Source: Orychophragmus violaceus (Eukaryota; Streptophyta; Magnoliopsida; Brassicales; Brassicaceae). From it: a stretch of 64,000 nt of DNA. This document shows, piece by piece, positions 23,718 through 34,859 of this stretch; positions within the stretch are counted from its first letter, which is position 1, and every line of letters begins with the position of its first letter. Under the pieces are notes generated by a model, which was not told the DNA's origin, ran no database searches, and worked only from the letters and a program-made list of their open reading frames with translations. Location of the stretch: contig CM058238.1 in assembly GCA_030180135.1 (NCBI GenBank), forward strand, positions 93,307,507 through 93,371,506. Direction: 5' to 3'. The position numbers were made by a program, and so were the translations under genes.

Positions 23718-25418
23718 TTTAGAACCTCAATGTACCTGAGCCCTAGTCCGCCATCCCTCTTTGGTTTCAACATCTTCTCCCATGCAACCCAACACATACT
23801 CTTTTTCTCCGGGTTAGCGTCCCACCAAAACCTTGTTCGACCGGACTGAATCCTCTTACAAAGACTCTTCGGTATCTTGAAGCTTGCCAATTTGTATGTT
23901 GGTAGCGCCATTAACACTGATTTGAGTAGTACCAGTTTCCCGGCACTGGATATTCGTCTAGTAGACCAGCTCACCGCTTTTTTTAACCCTATCCACGATG
24001 CTCGTAAAAAGGTCTCTTTTCTTCCTCCCTAAAAGTTCTGGTAGTCCCAAGTACTTTCCTCCTCCTACTATCTCGATAAACCTTTTGACTCGAGCTCTTA
24101 TCTCTGGTGGGGTATTTGATGAAAAGGTTATTGCTGATTTTGCTCGGTTAATAATCTGACCTGATGCTAATTCATATTCCAATAAAACCCGCTTTAGGTG
24201 ATCACAGCATTTAGGGTCAGTCTTGGTGAAGAACATCGTGTCGTCGGCAAAAAGAATGTGATTGATTCTAGGTCCACCTCTTGAGACTTGCATACTTATA
24301 AGTTTTTTTGTTTCGTTGTGCCCGGGAGCAGAGACCTGACAGATCTCACTGCAAAGAATGAAGAGGAACGATGATAGGGGATCTCTTTGTCGGATACCTC
24401 TATGTGGAATGATCTCTCCCTTAGCTTCCCCATTGACTATATCTGCAAACGAGACAGTAGTAACACATTGCATAATCCACTCTATAAATAATATATAGAA
24501 GTCAAACTCGCTTAGTACCGCCTCAATGAATTCCATTCCAACCGGTAATATGCCTTGCTCATATCGGTTTTAACCGCCACAGTGAAATGTTTAGTTGCCT
24601 TTGATCTCTTTATATAGTGGTGAATATCATGAGTGATTATTATGTTATCAGTGATAGCCCTTCCCGGTACAAAGGCTGACTGATTTTCCGATACAATCCC
24701 GTTGAGCAGCTTCTTAAGTCTCTTCGTGAGTATCTCCGAGATTCATTTGTAGAAGACATTACAAAGGGTTAGGGGTCTGATATCCTTCACTCCTTTGGGA
24801 GCTTTGCACTTAGGGATTAACTTAATCTGCGCCTGATTTATGTATCGTGGCAGACTCCCCGTTCAGAAGACCGGTTCTTGTGCTTTATCCGCGTGAATAG
24901 ATAGGAATGGTTTTTTTTTTATCTTCTTCGGTGTTGGCATTTCAAGCAGCTCCTTATTCATCTCTTCCGTGATTGTTTTCCTTACCCCTCTCTTCACAGT
25001 TGGCGTTGGATCATGAGTCCCTTCTGTGAACAGTTCATTGAAGTATCTAATGATCTCCTTCGTGATCTCCTCTTCCTCATATAATACTCCTCCATCTTCT
25101 GTTTCCAATACTGGTGCACAGCTCTCCGACCTCGTGTCAAAACATGAAAATAAGTAGAATTTTTGTCTCCGATCTTAAGCCAAATAACTCTACTCCGCTG
25201 CCTCTAAAAATCTTCCTCCGCTTTGTATGCTTTCTTTAACATATCATTCAGTCTGATTACTTCACTTTCATTGCCTAGCAGGTCAGCCATTACTCGTTCC
25301 AACTCATCTTTCTTCATTGATATAAGCTTTTGGTAGTTGATATGCTTATCCTTGTTCCACTTTAGTAGCTTATATCTACAGTTTGTCAATCTGTGCATGA
25401 CCGTACTTTCTTTCCAAG
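23718..25418 (-). pseudogene. LINE fragment (piece 2 of 4): reverse transcriptase region
   Basis: Minus strand. From right to left: a linker segment (RLTNCRYKLLKWNKDKH..., 25204-25398), KIGDKNSTYFH-like and LFTEGTHDP segments, then reverse transcriptase: LIPKCKAPKGVKDIRPL-like, ENQSAFVPGRAITDNI-like, GIRQRDPLSSFLF, and the catalytic box as HILFADDTMFF within 23958-24536. Then STRRISSAGKLVLLKSVLMA and KMLKPKRDGGLGLR (23699-23974). Typical plant LINE ORF2. Frameshifts split it, so it is dead. Confidence 0.92.
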
Positions 25419-26610
25419 TGATATATCATGGTTTTTACCCATTTTATACCATGATATAGATGTTTTTTTAGTGTCTTTTGTGTTCGTTTAGAGTCTTTTA
25501 CAGGTTTAATCAGGTTTGGAGCTAATTGGAGATATTTGGAGCATTTTGGGACTTTTGGGACGTTTTGGCCGAGAGCTTAACTCACTGTCCGATTTATTGA
25601 TCAAGCATCGACCGACACACCTTGTGCATCGGTCGACACACTAGCGAGATGGGTCGTACACGTCGGTTTAACAAGTTATGAAGATTTGCAAAGAGGCCCA
25701 GAATAGTTCCAGTATTTACACAGAAGCCCCAGCCGAGATTATGCTTATATATAGAGGATTTTGGTGTTTAATTTACTTACGCTTTCATACTTAGAGCTAA
25801 GAGATTTTTAGAGCTTTTGGGGCTGATCTATTTCCTGTATTCACTTATTTTGGAGAAGATTTCGAACCCCTTTGTTATTTTATTCTCTTATATGCAATCT
25901 ATTATTTCTATGATTATGTTTTCATCAATCATGTCTGAGTAGATCCATAGTTAAGTTTAGGGTTTCTCATTAGGGTTTGATGACTTGCTAGACTTGTTTA
26001 ATCCAGTTAAGGATTCATATGATTAGAATGTTCTTCAAACTAAATTGTGCTTAATGCTAGTTCTAACCTGATCAATTAGAGTCTAGATCTTAGGTTGCTA
26101 AATTCGACACGAGAGTGTGTTTTAGAATCTGAACTATTTAGGTTGAGCAATTAAATTATTCGCAAAGAGATTTGGTTTAGTTTAATTGTGAACATATCGA
26201 ACTTGAACTTAATGCTAGTTTAATCTGTTAGTAATTGCAAAGAGATTTGGGTTACTTCACTTAGACTTAGAGAGTTTTCGCAAAGAGATTTGGTTAATTC
26301 TATTTCCGTGATTTTAGTTCTAGAACTGAGTTTAATTAGATCATGACTGATTAGCTTGTCTGCTTGTCTGATTTCCTGAGAATACCCTAGGCTTGATGCT
26401 TTTAGTTTATTGCTTTCACAACCAACTTGCTACTGTTTACTTTCTTGCTTCGCAATTTATTTACTTCACCATCTGCTTATTTCTAGTATTAATCTCTACT
26501 GTTCTGATCTATTGAGACCAAGTGTCCATGTGGATTCGATAACCCTATATACTACTTTGACGATACTGTGCACTTGCAGTTTAGAATAGGGTAAAACTTA
26601 GAACCTATCA
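25419..26610 (+). repeat. Solo LTR of an Athila-like element (1192 bp)
   Basis: Starts TGATATATCATGG and ends ACCTATCA, the same ends as the G1-G3 LTRs, with perfect target duplication CCAAG (25414-25418 and 26611-26615). No internal sequence remains, as expected after LTR-LTR recombination. A TATA-like TTATATATAG lies near 25744. One motif pair has cores at 25609 and 25630 (21 bp). It interrupts the LINE. Confidence 0.93.
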
Positions 26611-27010
26611 CCAAGCCAGCTTTATCAACTTTTTAGCATCTACACTATTATGACAACTTCTATCGTAGCGAAATATGTGCTTCCTTTTCTTTTTTGGTGG
26701 AGCTTGGTAGGGTATCAACGGCCTCTGGTCCAAGTTCTCGAAGTTTAGTAGCTTGTATAACTAAAGGAGTAAGTTTCCGTGCAAAACATTAGGTGAGTGC
26801 TCCGTTTTCCTCTTTAAGACAAGTTATCAACATGCCGAAAATCATACAAATCATTTTTCGAAAAGAAAGTTCGAAAGTCCGAATAAGATCCTTCTGTACG
26901 CATGACTTCTTCCTCTTTCTCTATTTCTGATGTTATATCGTTGAAATCTCTTATGAAAAACCAAGGTAGATCTCTCACATTATCTCGTACACGTCACTCC
27001 TTAAGTTATT
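26611..27010 (-). pseudogene. LINE fragment (piece 1 of 4): endonuclease end
   Basis: The minus strand encodes a broken APE-type endonuclease: PWFFIRDFNDITS..EKEEE (W..IGDFN type), SDFRTFFSKNDLYDFRHVDN, SCLKGKRSTH. This is the C-terminal half of the endonuclease; the beginning is missing and similarity fades near 27010, so the LINE is 5' truncated. The LINE order on the minus strand (endonuclease, linker, RT, after-RT) runs through all four pieces. Confidence 0.75.
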
Positions 27011-27155
27011 ACTTTTTTTATAATCAATTTTTATTAATAAAAATACTTTAACAAAACATAATATGTAATATTCATTAAATCAAACACCAAAATTAATCAC
27101 GTTCTACTGTTCATTAAAATGGTAATAGATGGAGAAAGCGGAAGATTACAAATCT

Positions 27156-27572
27156 AACCTCATGTGGAGACGTATAGATCTCGGTTTAGACTTAGTTGGT
27201 TTAAGATTAGGTGCAGAGGAGTTTGATTCGCGTATCATTTTTTATGGTCTCTTCTAGTCGTAATTTATGGGTTTAGTATTTGCGGTTCGTCTTTGTCTGT
27301 AGGTCTCTCCGATTGTCGGTGTTTCCTTTAGCTTGGTCTAAGGAGTTGTAGTTGCCGCGTCTATCTCTCTTTTCCACTTTTTGTCTCTTGAGCGTTTTCA
27401 CTGTAGGATTTGGTTCATTGTGGTTTAGTCATCCGTTGCTGAGTTTTGTTGCCCGTGTATGAATTCTAGACCGCGGAAAGAGTGTGTTCCTTGCCGCCTC
27501 AGTTGTGTTAGGAGTTTGTAATCAGCTATTGTCGTTTTTTAATATATGATCCACTAGATGTCAAAAAAAAAA
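27156..27572 (+). mobile_element. Candidate poly(A) retroposon, 417 bp
   Basis: Ends in a run of A (27563-27572) and is flanked by an imperfect 13-bp repeat, AGATTACAAATCT (27143-27155) and AGATTACGAATTT (27573-27585). GT-rich, no coding capacity. The repeat has two mismatches, so an old insertion is possible. Source unknown. Confidence 0.4.
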
Positions 27573-27653
27573 AGATTACGAATTTGTAGTAGTGAGAAAT
27601 GACAAGAAGCCCTAAACGTTCGTTGGAGACAGTTGATTGAATAGTTGACAGAT

Positions 27654-27673
27654 TTGATAAAAAAAAAAAAAAA
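27654..27673 (+). mobile_element. 20-bp poly(A) mini-insert with 15-bp target duplication
   Basis: TTGAT plus a run of A, flanked by perfect copies of GAATAGTTGACAGAT (27639-27653 and 27674-27688). Best read as an extremely 5'-truncated non-LTR retroposition event. Confidence 0.6.
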
Positions 27674-27688
27674 GAATAGTTGACAGAT

Positions 27689-28161
27689 AAGCCTGTGTCC
27701 CAAGCAGAAGAAAGGGTCATGATCAGTCAATCTTCACGTGTACGGCAGGAACAAATGTGTCGTTTCCCTGTGAACACAACGAGGCAATGGTCACGCGCGC
27801 TCGGCTCCACTAAGTCCACGAGGTATAGGGTCATTATCACATTTCACATAGATCAAATGCTACCCGTTGATGTAAAATGTTGACCATACGAGGTCTCGCA
27901 ATCTTTGAATTAGAGGAAAGTAATTACAAACTTTATGATCATGATGTATATCACTCACTCACTCAGTAGGATCGAATCTCACAGTAACTATACATTCCGT
28001 ATATGATCATTCCATATACAAGTTTGTTATAAGGAAATTTACAACCACCACGTGGGTTCCACTAGTATTCTTCAGAGACATGACTATTTAAAAGGTGATA
28101 AATAGGTTTCATTTGATTTATAGTTTAATGATTAAAACAAAAAATTATATATAATTATATA
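27689..28161. other. Unassigned AT-rich DNA
   Basis: I see no gene, element end or RNA gene. Only a short TCACTCACTCACTC run near 27954. Confidence 0.6.
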
Positions 28162-28404
28162 CAGGGGCGGCAGACCTAGGAAATTTTGTTATTGGTGTCA
28201 ATAAAAGACTAAACAATAAGTAAAAGGAAAAAAAAAATGGTAAAAGGGGTCACTCGGTGTTCGAACTTTGGTATTTGAGGTGTCACCCTTGTAATTTTAC
28301 CAACTCATCCAATAAAACAAGACAGACTTATGCTAAAAAACAATTATATACTAACTTTTACGATGTCAGATGACCCCACAAAATCTGTACTGGGTCCGTC
28401 CCTG
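28162..28404. mobile_element. hAT-like MITE, 243 bp
   Basis: Ends CAGGGGCGGCAGACC and, reversed, CAGGGACGGACCCAG form imperfect terminal inverted repeats of the CAGGG type common in plant hAT MITEs. Perfect 8-bp target duplication ATTATATA (28154-28161, 28405-28412), the length expected for hAT. No ORF. Confidence 0.85.
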
Positions 28405-28519
28405 ATTATATATATAGGAGGAGAATGAAAGCAAAAAAAAAAACGTTGAAATAAGAAGAAGAACCGTGTATATCACCGCTTAAAGCACATGTTTGTTTGG
28501 AAGATCAAAACAACAAAAA

Positions 28520-29060
28520 GATAAAAAAAACATCTACTATGTCAAGCGCTATCAGATTTTTTACCATCGACTAGCCGTCTAGTAGATCAACAGTATGGCA
28601 CATATAGAGCTCGTCAGAGATGTGGAGCGGAGATTAAAACCATTAACCACATATTTTTTAAATGTATTTCTGTTCTGCAAGTATATACACTATCTATGAT
28701 TCCGTCTAATTCGGATCTCTTCCTAAGCACATCAATGTTTTATAATTTTGACTACCGCTTGTGGAGGGCAATGGAACAAGGAGCATCACTACAAGGTTTA
28801 GAAGTTTTTCTTTGGATATTCTGGTATATCTAGAAAGCTAGGAACACAAAGGTGTTTAAAGGAAAAAAAATATCCGCAAAGTATACGGTTCAACTTGCAG
28901 AACATGAAGCTCAATCTTGGAAAATCGTCCAATGTTCGGAAGAAATAGTGGAAGAAGAAGCGAACGTGGTGGAGGAACAAGTGAGATTGAATCCAAAAGT
29001 AGTTTAGAGATGGAGAAGCAGAGTAAACGCAACATGGACTGTAGACACATTTACACAACT
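28520..29060 (+). pseudogene. LINE 3' fragment (zf-RVT and linker)
   Basis: The plus strand reads RYGTYRARQRCGAEIKTINH with HIFFKC, the zf-RVT motif of plant LINEs, then EVFLWIFWYI, a stop, KARNTKVFKGK and QLAEHEAQSW, which is the usual W..W.IWKARN.K.F...Q.A..EA..W order. It has at least two stops. Opposite strand to the large LINE, so a separate insertion. Confidence 0.8.
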
Positions 29061-29075
29061 TTGTTTTTTCGAAGT

Positions 29076-29943
29076 CCAATTCAATTTGATATTCTTTTTT
29101 TAGCAAGAAAACTTTTTTGGCGCTAATCAAGTTTCTTATTTGAAACTTTCTTCATCACTTTGACATCCTCCTCAAACTTAGGGTGGGTGATCCAGCCACT
29201 CCAAGTTTGAATTGAAGATCTTCATAGCTTTTAATTGGTAAAGACTTAGTAAAAATGTTAGTCAACTGATAAGTAGATGGAATGTAGTGAATGATGAGCT
29301 TTCTCAAGGGACTTTCTCTCGAACATAATGGAAATGAAGCTCAAGGTGTTTTGACCGTTTATCTAGAGAAAGATATGCAAAGAGATACACCTCAAATAGG
29401 TTGTCAAAATATAGCTCAGACAGGTTGGTGAAGACATACCAATATCTCTAAGAAGATTCCAAAGAAAGGTGATTTTTGCAGCCGTGTTAGAGAGAGTTCG
29501 GTATTCAGCCTCTTTTAAATTTCTAGAAACTGAATCATGCTTTTGAACTGACCAAGAAATGAGGTTTGACCGTAAGAATGTGCATAAACCTTCTGTATAC
29601 CTTCGCGTTTTAGGGTACCATGTCCAATCACTATCGCCAAAGTTCAACAAATCTAAACGATTGTGTAGAGGAACGTCAAAAGGACATTTACAACTATGTG
29701 TTATGCTTTTAATTATGGATTGTGTCTTTGTGTCTGTTGCAGCATAAGCAATATGAGCCGCACATTTGGTTTTAATCTCAGTTGTTTATAAAGATGTCGT
29801 TGTAGGCTTGTTTTTTTTGTCTTCCATATTAAGCATGCTGTTTATTTTATCGGAGCTAATTCAATCTGATCTTCTTCATTAGCAAGTAAACTCTTTTGGC
29901 GCCATTCAAGTTTCTTATTTGAAACTTTCTTCATCACTTTGAC
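29076..29943 (-). mobile_element. Relic of another Copia element (RNase H end between LTR scraps)
   Basis: The minus-strand frame 29363-29650 reads FGDSDW..YPKTRRYTEGLCTF, SNLISWSVQKHDSVSR and EAEYRTLSNTAAKITFLWNLL, a Copia RNase H of a family different from Copia-A to D. 29165-29360 gives the broken C-terminus (LADIFTKSLP-like). An ~88-bp repeat at 29076-29164 and 29855-29943 (GTTTCTTATTTGAAACTTTC in both) flanks it. On the minus strand each would start TGTCAAAG, and the left one is preceded by a purine tract (GTTTGAGGAGGA), so these are probably LTR remnants. Confidence 0.65.
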
Positions 29944-30535
29944 ATGGAACATATATCTATTTTTAAAATTTTAGGTTTCGAATAGTGACATTGGTTCAGG
30001 CAATACATATCAAACGGATTAGAAGAGCCATACATATCAAGTGGATTAAAAGAGTACGGTTCAAATGCGGTTTGTACAGTAGAAACACATGATATGCTTA
30101 CAATACAACATAAACACATAAATGGTAAAAAGACAAAATGTGATGTGGATACATATTAACATAAATATTTTAATAAAATATAAAATTGATTTATTTGAAA
30201 CTTAAAATTTGTAAAATAATATAAATATTTCTATAAAATATATTAAATATTTAATATATATACTATTTTATATTTTAACATAATCATTATTATAAAATTT
30301 TATATATTATTTTAAAAATTGAAATGGATTAATATATTAGAAACTAAATTAGACTAATAATATAAAACAATCATAAATTTGTTAATTCTAGTATTGAAAA
30401 CTATTATCAGAATATATAATAAACTTAAATAGAAAATGATTTTTTGGATAGTTATATGCATTTTTGAGTGGTTTATTTCTAATGTGGACAATAACCAAAC
30501 TATTTCATATCTTTATTCATTCATATTAAAGTATA
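29944..30535. other. AT-rich DNA, nothing recognised
   Basis: Very high A+T, no supported gene or element ends. Confidence 0.6.
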
Positions 30536-30543
30536 ATCTTCAC

Positions 30544-30921
30544 TAGAGTTGAAATTTTGGTATATTGAGATTTATGATTCAGTTTTTTTTGTTATCCGGT
30601 TTATTCATAATTTTATTTTTTGCTGAAAATAACCAAAATTCATTTGGTTCAGTTTTTTTGGGTTGTTGTTATTTCGTGTTTGTCAATAAATTCAAAGCGA
30701 ATTAAATTTTTTAGTTTTTAGAAAAAAATTCAATTAGTTTTAGTTATTTTGGATATATTCAGATAAATAGATTTAAAATAAAAAAACTAAATAATCGATC
30801 ATTCGTTAAATTGAATCGAAACCAAATTTTCAGTTTACCGAAATAAGCAAATTAGATAAGTGGACCAGAACCAAAAATTAAAAAAAACTTAGTTCAGTTC
30901 GGTTTCAAAATTTCAACTCTA
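30544..30921. mobile_element. hAT-like MITE, 378 bp
   Basis: Terminal inverted repeat TAGAGTTGAAATTTTG at 30544 and its reverse complement ending at 30921, flanked by an 8-bp repeat with one mismatch (ATCTTCAC 30536-30543, ATGTTCAC 30922-30929). Internal part is rich in CGGTTT/AACCG-like runs. No ORF. Confidence 0.75.
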
Positions 30922-31114
30922 ATGTTCACCCATAAACATTCATGTCTTGTTCTTATCAAATGTATTATTGTATTTCTTAACCATATATTGTACTTGTGTC
31001 TTGGATATAAACATAAATTTTAATTATTTTCTCATATAAAATTGTTCAAATATATTAGTTTCTGTTTTTCTAAAGAATAAAATTAAAAACAGACAATGAA
31101 CTACTACACAAATG

Positions 31115-32276
31115 AGCATTGTTCAAAATAAGCGTCACCCTAGTTCTGTTTTCTCCCAGACACAGAAACCAAGAGCCGCCGTCGACGTTTTTTTTTCCTC
31201 CTCGGCCGGCGATCTATGCCATGGCCAGGGAGGGTCTTTCTGTTCGCCGTGTTCAGCAGTCGTCTCCTCCTCTCTCCACCACTTACGACGGTTTAGTTTG
31301 CTCCAGCTTCCTTCCCCTGCCTCCTTTGCTCTGCTCTGGTCTGCTTGTCGCATGCTGCCGTCGTCTCCTCCGGCTTCCTGGCGCGTTCGTGTTTTGTCGC
31401 TGCCGTTGCCTCCTTTGCCTTCTCCGGTCCTCTAGCTCCCGTCAGGTGGTGAGTTTGTTCTTAATTTCTAGATCTAGTTTCTTCCGGATCTCGTATGGGT
31501 GTAAGGTTGGGTCGTCGTTGCTTTCTTTTGTGTCCGATTCTGTGATTAGGGGTTAGTTCTAGGTTTGGGTTGGTGCAGATTCCGGTTTATGGTCTGGTTT
31601 GAGTTGTGGGTCGATTTGTTTTTAGTCTAAGAAAATCTTAGGTACCTCCTCTTTACAGTCTATCGTTGATTCAAGATTCAAACTTGTCTTGTGTGGTTGT
31701 TTCATTTTGATTTGTTGTGGGTGATGGCTTTGGGTGCTTTCTTTTCCTTGGTTGCTTCCGGGTTAGTGTTCGGGGTAGTTTGGGTAGTTTGGCTTCAGTT
31801 GATTCAAATCTGTGGAGATTTGGATTTCTTTTAGGCTTCTATCTAGGTGTTCATTGGGCGTATAGAAGTGCGTCGCAACCGTATCCGAAAGAGTCTTAGA
31901 ATTCTTTCTTAGGAGTTCTTCTTGTCGGGTTATGGAGTCTTGTTTCTTTGAGTCTGAGAGAGGGTCTTTCAGCATCTATTCGGGAAGTTGATGTTGTCGT
32001 TGGTGGGCCGCGGGCTTCAACGGTAAATCTCGCTCAAGCATCTCCGCACGGATGAAGATTTGCAGCTTCGTTGTACTTTTGTTTGGTCTTGGATTGTATC
32101 GATTGATTTCGTTTTAGTTGTAGGTTTTGTTTTCGGGGATATCTTTGTTTTCCGCCGGCTTAGTTTCTCTTTTTTGGGCTTTGTTTTCGGAGAAAGTTTC
32201 ATTTTCTGCCGGCCTTTGTATTTCAAAAACGCATCCTACTTTGGGTTATAATATAACTTCAGACGAAAAAAAAAAA
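31115..32276 (+). mobile_element. Non-LTR retroposon or processed pseudogene, 1162 bp with poly(A)
   Basis: Perfect 17-bp target duplication GAACTACTACACAAATG (31098-31114 and 32277-32293), and a poly(A) run (32266-32276) directly before the right copy. The first 300 bp are GC-rich in an AT-rich setting and contain a short frame (31119-31556) rich in Ser, Leu and Arg, with no recognisable domain. Size, tail and lack of coding resemble Sadhu-type retroposons of Brassicaceae, but a retrocopy of a noncoding or unknown mRNA is equally possible. Confidence 0.75.
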
Positions 32277-32293
32277 GAACTACTACACAAATG

Positions 32294-32905
32294 GTGTCCA
32301 CTTTTTGTGTGGTTTAAGAGTGAATTAAACGTACTTTTTATTTTATTTTATATATTAAAATTACATGTTACAAAAGTGTTGAATGCTAGCATATTTTTAT
32401 TATGCATATGCCATTACATGAAAAGCATCAAACATTCAATGTCTTAGTATTTGTCGATGTTCAAAAAATTTTAAACGATAGCTAGACATTTAGTAAGAGT
32501 CTACCACCTAGATCGATAAGTCTGAACTTAGACGGAACCTAGACGTTAATAAAATTTAGTGGTTTTAATAATATGTATTAGTTTTAATATTAAATATGTT
32601 ATCATAATTTCCATAGAATTTTTATTGAAGAAAGTTTTTCATTATATATTTTATATATATATCTTCATGAATATCTGCAATTTTTCTATTAAAAAGTATG
32701 ATCCGTGTATGACACAATCAAAGCGAAGATACAAAAACGCAAATAAAAAATGTAAAGATATAAAATGGTACAGAGGTGAAGAAGTAGAATGGATAATAAA
32801 ATCAAAATACCATTATTTTTTTCCCAACATCAAAATACCATTATGTGTGTATTTTTTGTCACTTTATTTTTTTTGTTGCTCAATTAGTTAAAAGGTAAAT
32901 TTTTA
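32294..32905. other. AT-rich DNA, nothing recognised
   Basis: A 110-codon frame at 32559-32891 is low-complexity AT-rich sequence (Ile, Tyr, Lys, Phe rich) with no domain and is not called a gene. Confidence 0.6.
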
Positions 32906-32914
32906 AAATGACAT

Positions 32915-33281
32915 AAAGATAGGGTACTTAACAAAATAGCAACAGAGAAAAAATTTGATCAAAATAACATTATTAAAGAGATAAAGATTAAACTAACCTT
33001 AAGTCCTAAATCTTAAATATTAAATCCTAAAATTTTAAAGATTAAACCCTAAACCTTAAATAATAATCCTTAAACTCTAAATACTAAACCCTAAATCCTA
33101 AATAATAAAACATAAACCTTAAATACTAAACCCTAAATCTTTAATAATAAACTTTAAATCCTAAATTAAGGATATAAAAATATCTAAATTCAAAATAATG
33201 CTAAAATACCAATTCTTCTTTTTGGTGCTATATTTGTGATAATGTATATTTTTGTGATATTTTATGTATTTTCTCTTAGTT
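32915..33281. mobile_element. Candidate Mutator-like MITE with CCCTAAA-type repeats
   Basis: Flanked by a 9-bp direct repeat AAATGACAT (32906-32914, 33282-33290), the size typical of Mutator-like elements. Ends show only weak inverted similarity. Interior 33000-33170 is a run of degenerate CCTAAA/CCCTAAA units. Related to 33648-34033. Confidence 0.5.
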
Positions 33282-33647
33282 AAATGACATCATTTTATAA
33301 TAGACAAAAAATAATAACCAAATTGTTAAATCGGATGAGTTAGCCAAATTGACTGATTAATCGCAATTTGCGTCTAGAACTGATTAACACGGCTAACGAT
33401 TTCTTTTCACTGAATATGCTAAACTCATGGCGATAAATTATTATTGAACGCCTAGTCCAAGTTTTTGAACATTGATGTTGATGATATGCTTTTTTAAATG
33501 GATACTAAATTTTAGTATTTACTTTGCTCTATAAAATTATAGTTATTTGAATTTTTTAGATCAAATCAAAGTAAATAATAAATCAGATCAAATTTAACTG
33601 ATATTTTGCCCACCCATACTTGATATGGAAGAGCTCTAAAATTAAAA

Positions 33648-34033
33648 GAGAAAAGTCATAAAAGAGCACAAAAACTTGTCTTGTCATAAATATAGCACCA
33701 AAGAAAATAAATTACATTTTTAGTATTATTTAGATTACAAAGACTTTTATAGCATTATATAATTTAGGGTTTATAGTTTATTTTTTAGGGTTTAGGGTTT
33801 ATTTTTTTAGGGTTTAGGGTTTATTATTTACGGTTTATGGTTTAATATTTAAGGTTAGGGTTTATTATTTATGGTTTAGGGTTTAGTATTTGGGGTTTGA
33901 GGTTTAGAGTTTAGGATTTAGAGTTAGGGTTAATTTAGTCTTTATCCTTTAATAGATGCTATTTTGTGATTTTTCCTCCTTGTTGCTATATCTGTGACAA
34001 TGCATGTTTTTGTGCTATTTTTGCGATTTGCCC
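33648..34033. mobile_element. Candidate Mutator-like MITE with TTTAGGG repeats
   Basis: Long terminal inverted repeats: the left end (GTCATAAAAGAGCACAAAAA...) pairs with the reversed right end (ATCGCAAAAATAGCACAAAA...) over about 50 bp with many matches. Flanking 9-bp repeat AAATTAAAA (33639-33647, 34034-34042), which is low in complexity. Interior 33765-33930 is a degenerate TTTAGGG run, the plant telomere unit, here interstitial. Confidence 0.6.
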
Positions 34034-34859
34034 AAATTAAAATGCCATCAACCTTTTTTTTTGTCAACAAAAGCCATCAACCTTTATCTTCCTTTTTTTG
34101 CTGTGTTTCATCTTTTTGTTGGTCAACTTTTAAGAATTATGTGTGAAATGTTATTAAGAAAAAGATAAATAACTGGAAGTTGATTGTTTCAAAACGTAAA
34201 ATGATGATAAAATACGCAGCTTTTGTGTTTTGTTGTCTTTCAATTAATCGATTTATATACTTCCGTTTATCTTTTAGACACATCAAATACTTTTGTCTAG
34301 CAGAAGACTCTCCTAGGAGGTATGAAGATTTTGATTTTGTTATAATCAGACTTTATACTAGCATTCACTACAATTTTTTTTTTTTCTTAACGCTTGAATA
34401 ACGCTATCTAACGATACAATATCATTTTTACAAGTATTGTATCATCATCTTGTCATACTAGGTCCGATACATTAAATATTGATTTTTGTACTGTTATCAT
34501 ATTATCTAACACAATAACGGATTTTAATGCAATTAAATATAATTTAATAGCGTAGTTGTTTTGCTATTATTTTTATTATTAACAGCGTTTATATATTTAT
34601 TATGTTTAATATTACTATAGCAGTTATAATAGTATAATTATTACTGAATATTGTTTTTAAATTTGTTATAATATTCAATTTATTATATATTTATATTTTT
34701 GTACAATGCTGGATTTAAAGATAATATTAAAAATAGAGATTACTTAGTGTTACAAAGACAAAAATATAGGTTCAACATAGATTACTAAGTGTCACGAAGA
34801 CACAAACATATTACACACTAAGAGAAGTAGTTCAAAGTACTTAATACCCAAATGTCTCA

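Noticed and set aside
28798..29130. 110-codon minus-strand frame
   Set aside because: Antisense shadow of the LINE fragment read on the plus strand.
31112..31556. GC-rich 107-145 codon frames as a possible host gene start
   Set aside because: Frames are Ser/Leu/Arg-rich with no domain, lie inside a unit with poly(A) and 17-bp TSD, and have no supported downstream exons.
32559..32891. 110-codon open frame as a small gene
   Set aside because: Low-complexity AT-rich coding (Ile, Tyr, Lys, Phe), no homologue recognised, no promoter context.
33000..33930. A true internal telomere or chromosome fusion point
   Set aside because: The TTTAGGG/CCCTAAA runs are degenerate, short and inside two MITE-like units with their own ends.
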